From JBCCGI01 sp039029355 (lineage in GTDB: Bacteria > Planctomycetota > UBA1135 > GCA-002686595), in contig JBCCGI010000015.1 of NCBI GenBank assembly GCA_039029355.1, forward strand, positions 1 through 64,000: a stretch of 64,000 nucleotides of DNA, in the 5' to 3' direction. The position numbers and the translations under genes were made by a program. Positions within the stretch are counted from its first letter, which is position 1. Every line of letters begins with the position of its first letter. This document shows positions 24,890-32,662 of the stretch, piece after piece. Below the pieces are notes generated by a model. That model had not been told where the DNA came from. It ran no database searches and saw nothing but the letters and a program-made list of their open reading frames with translations.

Positions 24890-25987
24890 CTACCCCATCG
24901 TCGCGTCGTCGCGATCCCCGTCCGTGAAGAACCACGACGAGGCCTCCCGCGCCGCTTTCACCAAAGGATGATCCCGATCATGCGGGTGCAGGATGACGAT
25001 CAGATGATTGCTCTCCTTCGGAGGAAGAAAGCCCGAGCCCTTGAGCTTGTCAGCCCACCAAGACCGGTCGATCGCCGTCGACTGAACGACCGACGCACCG
25101 GCCGCGCCGAGGTGGCGCAACCCGATGCCCACCGCGGCGGAGAGCGCGTCCTCCCCCGGGGCGAGCACGTCGACGAGAAAGCCGACGCAGCTCCCCGCGC
25201 GCGGGCGCTGAACCGTCACCAGTGCGACAAGCTCCTCCCCGCGGTACACGCCCAGCACGTCGTGCAGCCGTGCCGGGTTCTCCACGAAGCGCCAGTTGAG
25301 GTAGTCCGGGTCCCGGCGCACCATGAATGCGAAGCGCTTCTCCAGCGCCCGGGAGAGGTCCAGGGTCTCGGGCGGAAAGCGCTCCAGGCGGCGCGTGGTC
25401 AGATCCGGGCGCTCGCTTCGTCGCAGGAGGCGCCCCGAACGAGCCACGTGCAGCGGCAGCAGCCAGGCCCGCAGTCGACCTTCGCGGAACGCCTCGGCGC
25501 GGGCGGCGGCGTCGGCGCGAAGCGGGAAGCTGTAGGGCCGTACAGTGCCGATCCGCTCCCACCCGAGTTCCAGGAAGATGTGCGCCGAGCGACGGTTCGG
25601 CAGGCCGAAGACCAGCGGCCAGCCCAGTTGGCCGACTTCCTCCATGCAGCGGCGGTCGAGGCTGCTGAAGATCCCGCGCTTGCGCCAATCCGGGTGGGTC
25701 ATCACGTCGCCGGTCTCGCCTACCGGCGCCAGGGTCGACTCGTCGCCGTAGCAAAGGGCGCGGCGCGGCGAGCAGGCGTAGCCCGAGATGCCCTCGCCCC
25801 CCGGCGGTCGCGCGAGGATGCTTACGGCCTGCCCGTGCGGGCCAAGGTCGTAGCGCCAGGCGAGATCCTCGGGGGTCGCCCCCTTCTTGAAGCACGCGTC
25901 GAAGAGGCGTGCCTGCTCGGCGCGTTCGGCGCGGCCGCAGAGGGCCAGCTGAAGGTCCTCGTTGCGGACCTGGGACGGATCGACCAT
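24890..25987 (-). CDS. GNAT-fold acyltransferase in the glycan locus
   Basis: 365 residues from the ATG at 25987, which has a good GGAGG eight bases upstream; a GTG five codons earlier is less well placed. The central block GDVMTHPDWRKRGIFSSLDRRCMEEV (about 93-118) has the V-x-x-x-x-R-x-x-G-I/A acetyl-CoA binding loop of GNAT enzymes, followed by LGWPLVFGLPNRRSAHIFLELGWE. A second half (about 215-340) looks like another GNAT-like fold. Enzymes of this size often acylate sugars or amino groups in polysaccharide or antibiotic pathways. It is the last gene of the minus-strand polysaccharide locus, 84 bases after the radical SAM gene. Confidence 0.75.
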   Translation of the reverse strand: MVDPSQVRNEDLQLALCGRAERAEQARLFDACFKKGATPEDLAWRYDLGPHGQAVSILARPPGGEGISGYACSPRRALCYGDESTLAPVGETGDVMTHPDWRKRGIFSSLDRRCMEEVGQLGWPLVFGLPNRRSAHIFLELGWERIGTVRPYSFPLRADAAARAEAFREGRLRAWLLPLHVARSGRLLRRSERPDLTTRRLERFPPETLDLSRALEKRFAFMVRRDPDYLNWRFVENPARLHDVLGVYRGEELVALVTVQRPRAGSCVGFLVDVLAPGEDALSAAVGIGLRHLGAAGASVVQSTAIDRSWWADKLKGSGFLPPKESNHLIVILHPHDRDHPLVKAAREASSWFFTDGDRDDATMG

Positions 25988-26071
25988 GGCGGTACCCTCC
26001 ACCTCCCTGCGGCGCAGGTCAAGCGGAGGGCGTTCGTTCCGAAGGCGTCTTGGTCGCGAGCGCGGTGCCGA

Positions 26072-27487
26072 TCAGACCTGGTTGGCCTGCTGCATCACGT
26101 TCGAGCTCTTCGGCGGCGGAACGATGCCGAGGGCGCGGCCGACCCGCTTGCGCGCGAAGATCGGGTTCTCGACGTAGTACATCGTCCGCTCCAAGAGGCG
26201 CTTCATGCGCTGCGGGTACGCGTAGTACCAGCGCTCGTAGTTGCGGACCATGTTCTTGCGCATCTCCTCCAGGTCGAGCTGGCTGAAGTGCTCATGCACG
26301 TAGGCCGAGCGGTTGGAGGAGACGTAGTTCTCGCGCAGGTCTTCGATGTCGATGCTCGCCTGGTAGTTGTCCCAGGATTCGGTGCCGATCAGCGGGTTGA
26401 AGACCGACACACGCACCAGGTCGGGGCCGGCGAGGCGCAGCACTTTCTCGGTCTCTTGGATGTCCTGGGGCGTCTCGCCCGGCGAGCCGACGATCAGGTA
26501 GACCTTGGCCCAGATGCCGGCGCGACGGGTCATCTTCGCCGCCTCGACGATCTCCTCGGGCGTGAGGTCCTTCTTCAGGACGTCGAGCATGCGCTGGCTG
26601 CCCGACTCCCAGCCGTAGTAGATGCGGCGGCAGCCCGCGCGGTGCATGTGCTTCAGCAGCGGGTAGTCGACGCAGTCCGCGCGCGTGTTCGCGATCCACT
26701 CGAACTTCAATCCGCGGCGGATGATCTCGTCGCACATCTCGTGGATGCGCTTCTTGCGGAGCGTCAGGATCTCATCGACGAAGAGGATGACGCCCGGGTC
26801 GTACTCCTTCACGATGCGCTCGAGCTCGTCGACGATGAGCTCGGTCGAACGCACCCGGAAGCCGCGCCCGGTCAGCTCCTTCTGGCAGAAGATGCACTTA
26901 AACGGGCAGCCGCGGGTCGTGAAGATGTAGACCAGCCGCTCGGGGTTGAGCTTGAAGAAGCTCTGCATCGGCAGCAGGTGGCGCGCCGGCTCGGGCAGCT
27001 CGTCGAGCTTCTTGATGAGCGGCGGCGCGGGGTTGTCGACCCAGATCTCGCCGTCGCGGATGCCCGAGAGCCCCGCGACCTCTTTGAGCGCCGCGTCGTC
27101 GTTGCCCTCCAACGCTTCGAGGAACTGCGGGAGCGTCTCTTCGCACTCGCCCTTCAGGACGTAGTCGAAGTGCCCCGAGTCGAGGAAGATGCCCTGGTCG
27201 ACCGAGGCGTGCGGGCCGCCCATGAGGGTGACCTTGCCGCGCTCCTTGGCGTACTTGGCCCATGCGATCGCACGGCGGATGTTGGGGGTCAGCGCCCCGA
27301 AGCCGATGATGTCGTTCTCCTCGATCGCCGCCTTCATCTCGGCGTCGGTCAGAATCCGTTCGTCCGCGAGGGCGACCGGAATCTTCTTCTTCTCGAGCAC
27401 CGCGCCCAGATAGGCGATCCCGAGGATCATCGCGAGCGGATCCTCTTGGACGTGGGGCTTGACGTAGGAGAGCAGCGTCTTGCGCAT
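26072..27487 (-). CDS. B12-binding-domain radical SAM enzyme
   Basis: 471 residues from the ATG at 27487, after which MRKTLLSYVKPHVQEDPLA begins the cobalamin-binding-like domain (about 1-130, with LMGGPHASVD near residue 90). The radical SAM cluster motif is RGCPFKCIFC with Cys194, Cys198 and Cys201, binding a 4Fe-4S cluster. GWESGSQRMLDVLKK and VGSPGETPQDI are further family segments. These enzymes methylate, rearrange or otherwise activate unreactive carbons. Position at the end of a polysaccharide locus suggests sugar or lipid modification. Substrate not deducible. Confidence 0.88.
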   Translation of the reverse strand: MRKTLLSYVKPHVQEDPLAMILGIAYLGAVLEKKKIPVALADERILTDAEMKAAIEENDIIGFGALTPNIRRAIAWAKYAKERGKVTLMGGPHASVDQGIFLDSGHFDYVLKGECEETLPQFLEALEGNDDAALKEVAGLSGIRDGEIWVDNPAPPLIKKLDELPEPARHLLPMQSFFKLNPERLVYIFTTRGCPFKCIFCQKELTGRGFRVRSTELIVDELERIVKEYDPGVILFVDEILTLRKKRIHEMCDEIIRRGLKFEWIANTRADCVDYPLLKHMHRAGCRRIYYGWESGSQRMLDVLKKDLTPEEIVEAAKMTRRAGIWAKVYLIVGSPGETPQDIQETEKVLRLAGPDLVRVSVFNPLIGTESWDNYQASIDIEDLRENYVSSNRSAYVHEHFSQLDLEEMRKNMVRNYERWYYAYPQRMKRLLERTMYYVENPIFARKRVGRALGIVPPPKSSNVMQQANQV

Positions 27488-27667
27488 GGTGTGCGTTCGA
27501 GTGGTGGTCCGCCGCACCCGGGAGGGCCGGGCAACATGGCGCGTGTCGTGAGGGGGACCCGCCGTGGCCGAGCGGGGGAGGCTGGGTACGAGACCCGCGC
27601 AAATCTACCCCGCCCTGGAGGGTCCCGCAAGCCAGGCCGCGGCAAGGCCTTCGGGCGAATGGGGTCC

Positions 27668-28963
27668 CTATCGGCCGGGGCTGTCCGCCGACCCTACGGA
27701 AAGGCGCTTTCCAGCCGTGGAACAGGCCTGGTCGTACTCCTCGAGGAACTCATCGGTCAGGCGCTGGATCGTAAATCGCTCCTTAAGCCGAAGATAGCCA
27801 GCCTCCCCCATCCGGGCGGCGAGCTCGGGGTCGCGCAGCAGGCCGGCGATGGCCTCGGCGAAGCCCTCGACCTCGAACGGGTTGGCGATCCGGCCGGAGC
27901 CGCCGTCGGCGACGACCTCGGGGCTGCCGCCGAACACCGTGGCCACGACCGGCTTCCGGTGCTCCATCGCCTCCAGGTTGACCAGCCCGAACGTGTCGAA
28001 GCAGATCGAGGGGGTGACGAACACATCGGTGGCCGCGTAGGCGCACTGCAGCTCGTCGCCGTCGAGCCACCCGGTCGGCACCACGCGCCCGTGGACGCCC
28101 AGCGAGCGGGCGGCTTCGGCGAAGCCGTCGTCGTAGATCTCCCGCCGCCCCATCACCAGCAACCGCAGATCCGGGAACTCCGGAGCCAGCGCCTCGAGCA
28201 TGCGCAGGAGCTGGAGCACCCCCTTCTGCTCGTGGAGCCGGCCGCCGATCGTGATCACCTGCTTCCCCGTCAGCCCGTGCTGTCGGCGAAAGGCCTCAAC
28301 CTGCTCGGGCGAGGGCAGCGCCGGCCGCAGCTCGATCGCGTTGTGGACCGTGCGGTCGACGCGGATGCCGTTGGCGCGCAGGGCCTGCCCCAGCTCGTCG
28401 GATACGACGGTCAGCCGGTGTACGTCGCGGTCGAGCACGCGTCGGATCGCGCGGTTGCGGCCCGGGCGAAAGCGCAGCCTTTGGCACGGAATGCACTTCT
28501 GCCAATAGGCCCGGTAGTCGCGGAGCCGACCGCCCTGCTCCTCGCCGCCGTGGAAGCACGTCAGCTTCTGGTAGCAGAAGGTCATCACGTCGTGGGCAGT
28601 GAACACGACGCCCGCGCCGAGCTCGCGGGCTTGGGTGAGCGAGGCGAAGCCGAGGTGCGTGTGGATCAGGTGGCTGTGTACCACGTCCGGGCGCCACCGC
28701 TCGTAGACCTCCCGCACCGAATCGCGCACCCGCGGGTTGTCGAGCGCGACCCAGGCGCGCCAGCGCACGGGGTAGTCGGAGAGCAGCCGCTGCACCTCGC
28801 AGCCCTCGATCTCGGTCGCGCCCGCCTCGTCCGGATTCTGGGTGGCGGTGACGACCAGGGTCTCGTGGCCCAGCTCGCGCAGGCGCGCGGCCTCCTGGTA
28901 CATCTGCCGGATCGAGGAGCCGATCCGCGGATCGTGGAGGTCGTTCAGGAAGAGGACGCGCAC
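27668..28963 (-). CDS. Glycosyltransferase family 4
   Basis: 431 residues from the GTG at 28963 (VRVLFLNDLHDPRIGSS), the normal N-terminus of GT4 (GT-B fold) retaining transferases; the start overlaps the flippase gene by 19 bases. Seen: VVHSHLIHTHLG (about 101-112), IGGRLHEQKGVLQLLRMLE in the donor half, and DTFGLVNLEAMEHRKPVV, where Asp replaces the first Glu of the usual E-x7-E pair. A CIPCQRLR motif after an HGG segment suggests a metal-binding loop. It probably adds a sugar to the lipid-linked repeat unit. 180 bases with nothing definite separate its stop from the radical SAM gene. Confidence 0.88.
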   Translation of the reverse strand: MRVLFLNDLHDPRIGSSIRQMYQEAARLRELGHETLVVTATQNPDEAGATEIEGCEVQRLLSDYPVRWRAWVALDNPRVRDSVREVYERWRPDVVHSHLIHTHLGFASLTQARELGAGVVFTAHDVMTFCYQKLTCFHGGEEQGGRLRDYRAYWQKCIPCQRLRFRPGRNRAIRRVLDRDVHRLTVVSDELGQALRANGIRVDRTVHNAIELRPALPSPEQVEAFRRQHGLTGKQVITIGGRLHEQKGVLQLLRMLEALAPEFPDLRLLVMGRREIYDDGFAEAARSLGVHGRVVPTGWLDGDELQCAYAATDVFVTPSICFDTFGLVNLEAMEHRKPVVATVFGGSPEVVADGGSGRIANPFEVEGFAEAIAGLLRDPELAARMGEAGYLRLKERFTIQRLTDEFLEEYDQACSTAGKRLSVGSADSPGR

Positions 28964-30291
28964 GGCGCAAGCTCCGGGTCGTGGCGGAAGTACCACCACA
29001 CGTAGAAGAAATGCACGAACGAGACCATCGTCGTCCCCACCAGCCCCCAGGCGGCGCCGGTGCGGGGAAGCTGCGAGGCGAGGAACATCGAGAGCGGCGT
29101 GGACACCAGGAACCCGCCGACCGCGATGATCATTCCCATCCGGAGCTGGGCCGTCAGCAGGTAGAACGAGTCGAGCGTAATCGTGTAGGCGATCGGCACG
29201 TAGCCCAGCGCCAGGATCAGGCACAGGATCCAGACCGGCCGGTGGTAGTCGCCGGGCATGATGCGCACCAAGAACGGCACCAGCGGCAGCGAGAGCGCGA
29301 TGCCCAGGGTGATCAGCGTGCCCCCCATCCAGGTCGCACGGACGAAGAGCTTGCGGAAGAGCGCGTGGTCGCGCATGCCCTTGAGCTCCGACAGCGCGGG
29401 CAGCGCCGTGCGGCTGACGCCCTGCATGAACATCAGCGGCACGTTCATGATGCCCTGGGCGATGCGGAAGTAGGCCACCCACTCCGACGAGCCGAAGGTC
29501 TGGATGATCAGGGGCGGCAGGATCTTCATGCCCAGCGCGTCGGTCTGGCGAATCACGCCGAAGCGCAGGCCCTGCCCGAAGCCCTCGCGGAAGGGCACCT
29601 GCCGGATGCGGCGGAGGATCGCGCGCACGCCGGGCAGCGGGTAGGAGTCGGTCTCCTTGTTGGCTCGGCGGTAGAGCTCCACCGCGACCAACCCGGCCAA
29701 GGCGGTCGCGGTCAGCGACCCCAGCACCGGCCCCCAGGGCGAGCCGGTCACGACCGCGCCGGCCACGACCATGAACGTACGGAGCACCTCGCCCGTGTTC
29801 TCGACCTGCGTGAGCCGCACCATGCGGCGCGTCCCCTGAAGAGCGGCCAGCACGCACACCCGCGGGATGTCGAGCAGCGGCGTGAAGATCAGCAGCCAGG
29901 CCCAGGTCGCCACGCGCGGGTCGATGCTGGGGTTGAAGCCCCGCCAGACGTCGACCGCGTAGGGCAGCGCCAGCTTGCCCGCGATCACGAGGAAGATCCC
30001 CATGCCGAGGTAGGCCTTGATCAGAAAGGCGAGCCAGGCGGCCACCTTGTCCGACTTGCCGCGCGCGCTGGCGGCGGCGACCTGCGTGACGACGACCTGC
30101 AGGATGCCGACGTTGACAACGAAGAACGCCAGCGAGTAGAGCTGCATCGACACGATCCACGTGCCCTGCTCGCGCGAGCCGAGCACGTGGGCGAGGCCGA
30201 CCGATGCCAGGAAGTTGAGCCCAGAGGTCAGAGCCCCCCCGGCCTGCAGGGCAGCGATGTTCCGCAGGAAGCGGTTCTGGAGCAGGCTCAC
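28945..30291 (-). CDS. Wzx-type oligosaccharide flippase
   Basis: 448 residues from a GTG at 30291 that overlaps the upstream stop as GTGA. There are about twelve hydrophobic segments and the N-terminal pattern LRNIAALQAGGALTSGLNFLASVGLAHVLGSREQG, typical of the polysaccharide-transport (PST/MATE-like) family, whose members flip undecaprenyl-linked repeat units across the inner membrane. It is flanked on both sides by GT4 genes and overlaps both, consistent with export of the glycan they assemble. I could not find a separate Wzy polymerase in this locus. Confidence 0.87.
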   Translation of the reverse strand: MSLLQNRFLRNIAALQAGGALTSGLNFLASVGLAHVLGSREQGTWIVSMQLYSLAFFVVNVGILQVVVTQVAAASARGKSDKVAAWLAFLIKAYLGMGIFLVIAGKLALPYAVDVWRGFNPSIDPRVATWAWLLIFTPLLDIPRVCVLAALQGTRRMVRLTQVENTGEVLRTFMVVAGAVVTGSPWGPVLGSLTATALAGLVAVELYRRANKETDSYPLPGVRAILRRIRQVPFREGFGQGLRFGVIRQTDALGMKILPPLIIQTFGSSEWVAYFRIAQGIMNVPLMFMQGVSRTALPALSELKGMRDHALFRKLFVRATWMGGTLITLGIALSLPLVPFLVRIMPGDYHRPVWILCLILALGYVPIAYTITLDSFYLLTAQLRMGMIIAVGGFLVSTPLSMFLASQLPRTGAAWGLVGTTMVSFVHFFYVWWYFRHDPELAPCASSS

Positions 30292-31487
30292 CGCGGTCCT
30301 GCTCGATCCGCTGGGGCGGGCCCGCCCGCGAGCGCGGCTCGGTAGAGCGAGAGGACCGTGGCGGCGTTCTCCTCCCACGAGCGGGCGCGGGCTGCGGCCG
30401 GGCAGGCGGCGGCCATGCGGTCGCGTAGCCCGTCGTCCGACAGCAGGCGCCTGAGCCCTGCGGCGACCGCCTCCTCGGTCTGGGCGACGAGCAGGCCGGT
30501 GGTGCCGTCGTCGATGGCGTCCTCGGCCCCGCAGTCCAGGGTGCCGATCGAGGGCGTGCCGCTGGCGGCGGCCTCGAGGTAGACGATGCCGAAGCCTTCG
30601 AAGCCGCCGTCCGCGGCGGTCACCGGGGCGTGCAGGAAGAGATCGGCGCACTGGAGGAGGTCGATCTTCTCCTCCTCGGTGACGTTGCCGAGGAGGTGGA
30701 CCCGGTCCTCGAGGCCGGCCTCGCGGACGCGGGTGAGCAGGCCCTCTTCGTACGGGTCGCCGCTGCGGCGGCCGACGAGGAAGTGGTGCAGCTCGGGGTA
30801 TTGGGCGGCGATGCGGCACCAGGCGCCGAGCGCGAGATGGTGGCCCTTGCGCTCCTTCATTTCGCCGATGCCGAGCGTGAAGCGCTTGCCGTGCCAGGGG
30901 CGCGGGTCGAGCTTGCGCGGCTCGACGTAGTGCGAGGCGTCGACGCAGTTCGGGACGACGTGCACGCGCTCGGGGTCGAGCGCTCCGTCGGGGAGCACCT
31001 CGAACAACCGGCGCCGGGTGTACCCCGACACCGAGATCATCCCGGCGAAGCCCGCGTAGGTCTTCCGGGCGCGCTCGGCGTGGCGCGGGTCGAGCAGCGG
31101 CTGCACCGTGTACGTCCCGTGGGCGGTCGCGATGCAAGGCTTGCCGGCCAGCTGCGCCGCCTTGAGGCCCACCAGGTTGTGCGGGTAGTCCTTGATCGCG
31201 TGCACCACGTCCGCGCGGCGGGCCGAGCGCCAGGCGTGGTAGCTCGAGAGGGCGAGGCTCGGCCAGAAGCGGCTGGGCCTCATGTAGAAGAAGTAGTCCG
31301 GCGGGAGCGCGACGCGGACGTTCCAGTGCGCCGGGACGGCGTCGGAGGTCGGGCGGTGCTTGCGGGCGAGGAGCACCTCGACCTCGAGGCCCGGCTCTTG
31401 GCGCTCCATCGCCGCGATGAGGCGCATCGTGTAGCGCCCCACCCCGTCGAGGTCCGACAGCGAGTCGGTGAGAAAGAGCACCCTCAC
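30288..31487 (-). CDS. Glycosyltransferase family 4
   Basis: 399 residues from a GTG at 31487, overlapping the previous stop as GTGA. N-terminus VRVLFLTDSLSDLDGVGRYTMRLI has the glycine-rich acceptor loop of GT4 enzymes; ISVSGYTRRRL, VVPNCVD, LGIGEMKERKGH and GGFEGFGIVYLEAAASGTP follow, the last containing the E-x7-E pair that holds the nucleotide-sugar. Cytoplasmic or membrane-associated transferase of the polysaccharide locus; sugar unknown. It is coupled to the flippase gene downstream. Confidence 0.9.
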   Translation of the reverse strand: MRVLFLTDSLSDLDGVGRYTMRLIAAMERQEPGLEVEVLLARKHRPTSDAVPAHWNVRVALPPDYFFYMRPSRFWPSLALSSYHAWRSARRADVVHAIKDYPHNLVGLKAAQLAGKPCIATAHGTYTVQPLLDPRHAERARKTYAGFAGMISVSGYTRRRLFEVLPDGALDPERVHVVPNCVDASHYVEPRKLDPRPWHGKRFTLGIGEMKERKGHHLALGAWCRIAAQYPELHHFLVGRRSGDPYEEGLLTRVREAGLEDRVHLLGNVTEEEKIDLLQCADLFLHAPVTAADGGFEGFGIVYLEAAASGTPSIGTLDCGAEDAIDDGTTGLLVAQTEEAVAAGLRRLLSDDGLRDRMAAACPAAARARSWEENAATVLSLYRAALAGGPAPADRAGPR

Positions 31488-32662
31488 GCGGCCGCTCCCC
31501 GCTCGTGCATCCAGGCCAGGATGCGCTCGGCGCGCGCCTCCCAGCTCAGGCCGCGGGAGCGCGCGCGTCCGCGGGCGGACAGCTCGGCGCGGAGCTCGGG
31601 GTCGCCCAGCAGGCGCTCGATGCCGGCCGCGAGGGCGGCGGGGTCGTCGGGGGCGACGAGCGCGGCGTCGCGGTCGGGCGCGAGCACGTCGCGCAGGCTC
31701 GGAAGGTCGCTGGCCACCAGCGGGAGGCCGGCCGCCAGCGCCTCGAAGACCTTGAGCGGCGAGGTGTAACGCGCGCTGATCGCGGGCTTCGAGCGGTTCG
31801 GCACCACCCCGAGGTCGCCGGCCGCCAGGTAGAGCGGCATGCGCGCCGGCGGCTGGAAGCCGTCGAGGCGGACGTTGTCGAGGCCCTCGGCGAGGGCGGC
31901 GACGCGGTGCACGTCGGCGTCCATTCCGCCGGCGATCACGAACGTGACCGCGGGCAGCGAGCGGGCCGCCTCGACCAGCACGTCGACGCCCTTCCAGGCG
32001 AGCAGGCCGCCGGTGTAGACCACGACCTGGGCGTCGGCTGCAAGGCCGAGCTCGGCGCGCGCGGCGGAGCGCTCGGGCAAGGCCGCGAAGCGCTCCAGAT
32101 CGACGGCGTCGTGCTCGACGCGGATCTTGTCGGGCGACACGCCGAGTCGCTCCAGGTCCTCGCGCACGCCCGAGGAGATCGCGACCAGGCCGCCACAGGC
32201 GGGCACGGCCTGCAGCAGCCAGCGGCGGCGCAGGCGGCCGCCGGGGACGCGGTGGATCTCCAGGAAGGCGCGGCGTTCGCGGGCCAGGAGGCGCGCCACC
32301 TCGATCTCGCGGCTGAGCACGAGCGCGCCCGGGAAGCCGTCGCGCACGCGGCGCGCGGCGTTGCGGGCGAAGGTGAGCTCCTGCAGGCGCGCCGGCGCGA
32401 ACTGCAGGCGGCGCGGCGCGCGGTCGATCCAGTCGGAGCAGGGGATCGACTGGAGCCGCGGGCGCGCCCCGCGCGGGACGGCGTAGAAGTCGAGCACCTC
32501 GTCGTCCGGGCGCTCGGGCGTGTCGCGCCGGCGGGCGTGGAGCAGCGTCGTCCGCGCGCCGCGGCGCGCGAAGCCGGCGGCCATCTGCGCCACCTGGATC
32601 GACTGTGCGCGCTGGGAGGGCATGCGCGCATTGGCGACGAGCACGAGCTCGGGGCCGTCCAC
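31484..32662 (-). CDS. Glycosyltransferase family 4
   Basis: 392 residues from a GTG at 32662 that follows the previous stop codon TAG with no gap. The N-terminus LVLVANARMPSQRAQSIQVAQMAAGFARRG, the segment VVYTGGLLAWKGVDVLVEAA and YTSPLKVFEALAAGLPLVASD place it in GT4; the last block has Lys-x-Phe-Glu at the nucleotide-sugar site rather than a full E-x7-E. LVAISSGVREDLERLGVSPDKIRVEHDAVD joins the two Rossmann halves. Part of the coupled minus-strand run. Confidence 0.88.
   Translation of the reverse strand: MDGPELVLVANARMPSQRAQSIQVAQMAAGFARRGARTTLLHARRRDTPERPDDEVLDFYAVPRGARPRLQSIPCSDWIDRAPRRLQFAPARLQELTFARNAARRVRDGFPGALVLSREIEVARLLARERRAFLEIHRVPGGRLRRRWLLQAVPACGGLVAISSGVREDLERLGVSPDKIRVEHDAVDLERFAALPERSAARAELGLAADAQVVVYTGGLLAWKGVDVLVEAARSLPAVTFVIAGGMDADVHRVAALAEGLDNVRLDGFQPPARMPLYLAAGDLGVVPNRSKPAISARYTSPLKVFEALAAGLPLVASDLPSLRDVLAPDRDAALVAPDDPAALAAGIERLLGDPELRAELSARGRARSRGLSWEARAERILAWMHERGAAA

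Noticed and set aside
27550..27640. Possible tRNA-like sequence (GCCGTGGCCGAGCGGGGGAGGC) between GT4 and radical SAM genes
   Set aside because: The D-arm-like text is not followed by a pairing anticodon stem or a T arm with GTTCGA, so no cloverleaf forms.
21104..29005. A 2633-codon open frame on the plus strand
   Set aside because: It runs out of phase through the lipoprotein gene, the repeat cluster, and antisense through the acyltransferase, radical SAM and GT4 genes. The translation is Arg/Ala/Gly-rich with no motifs. High GC content removes stop codons in the shadow frame.
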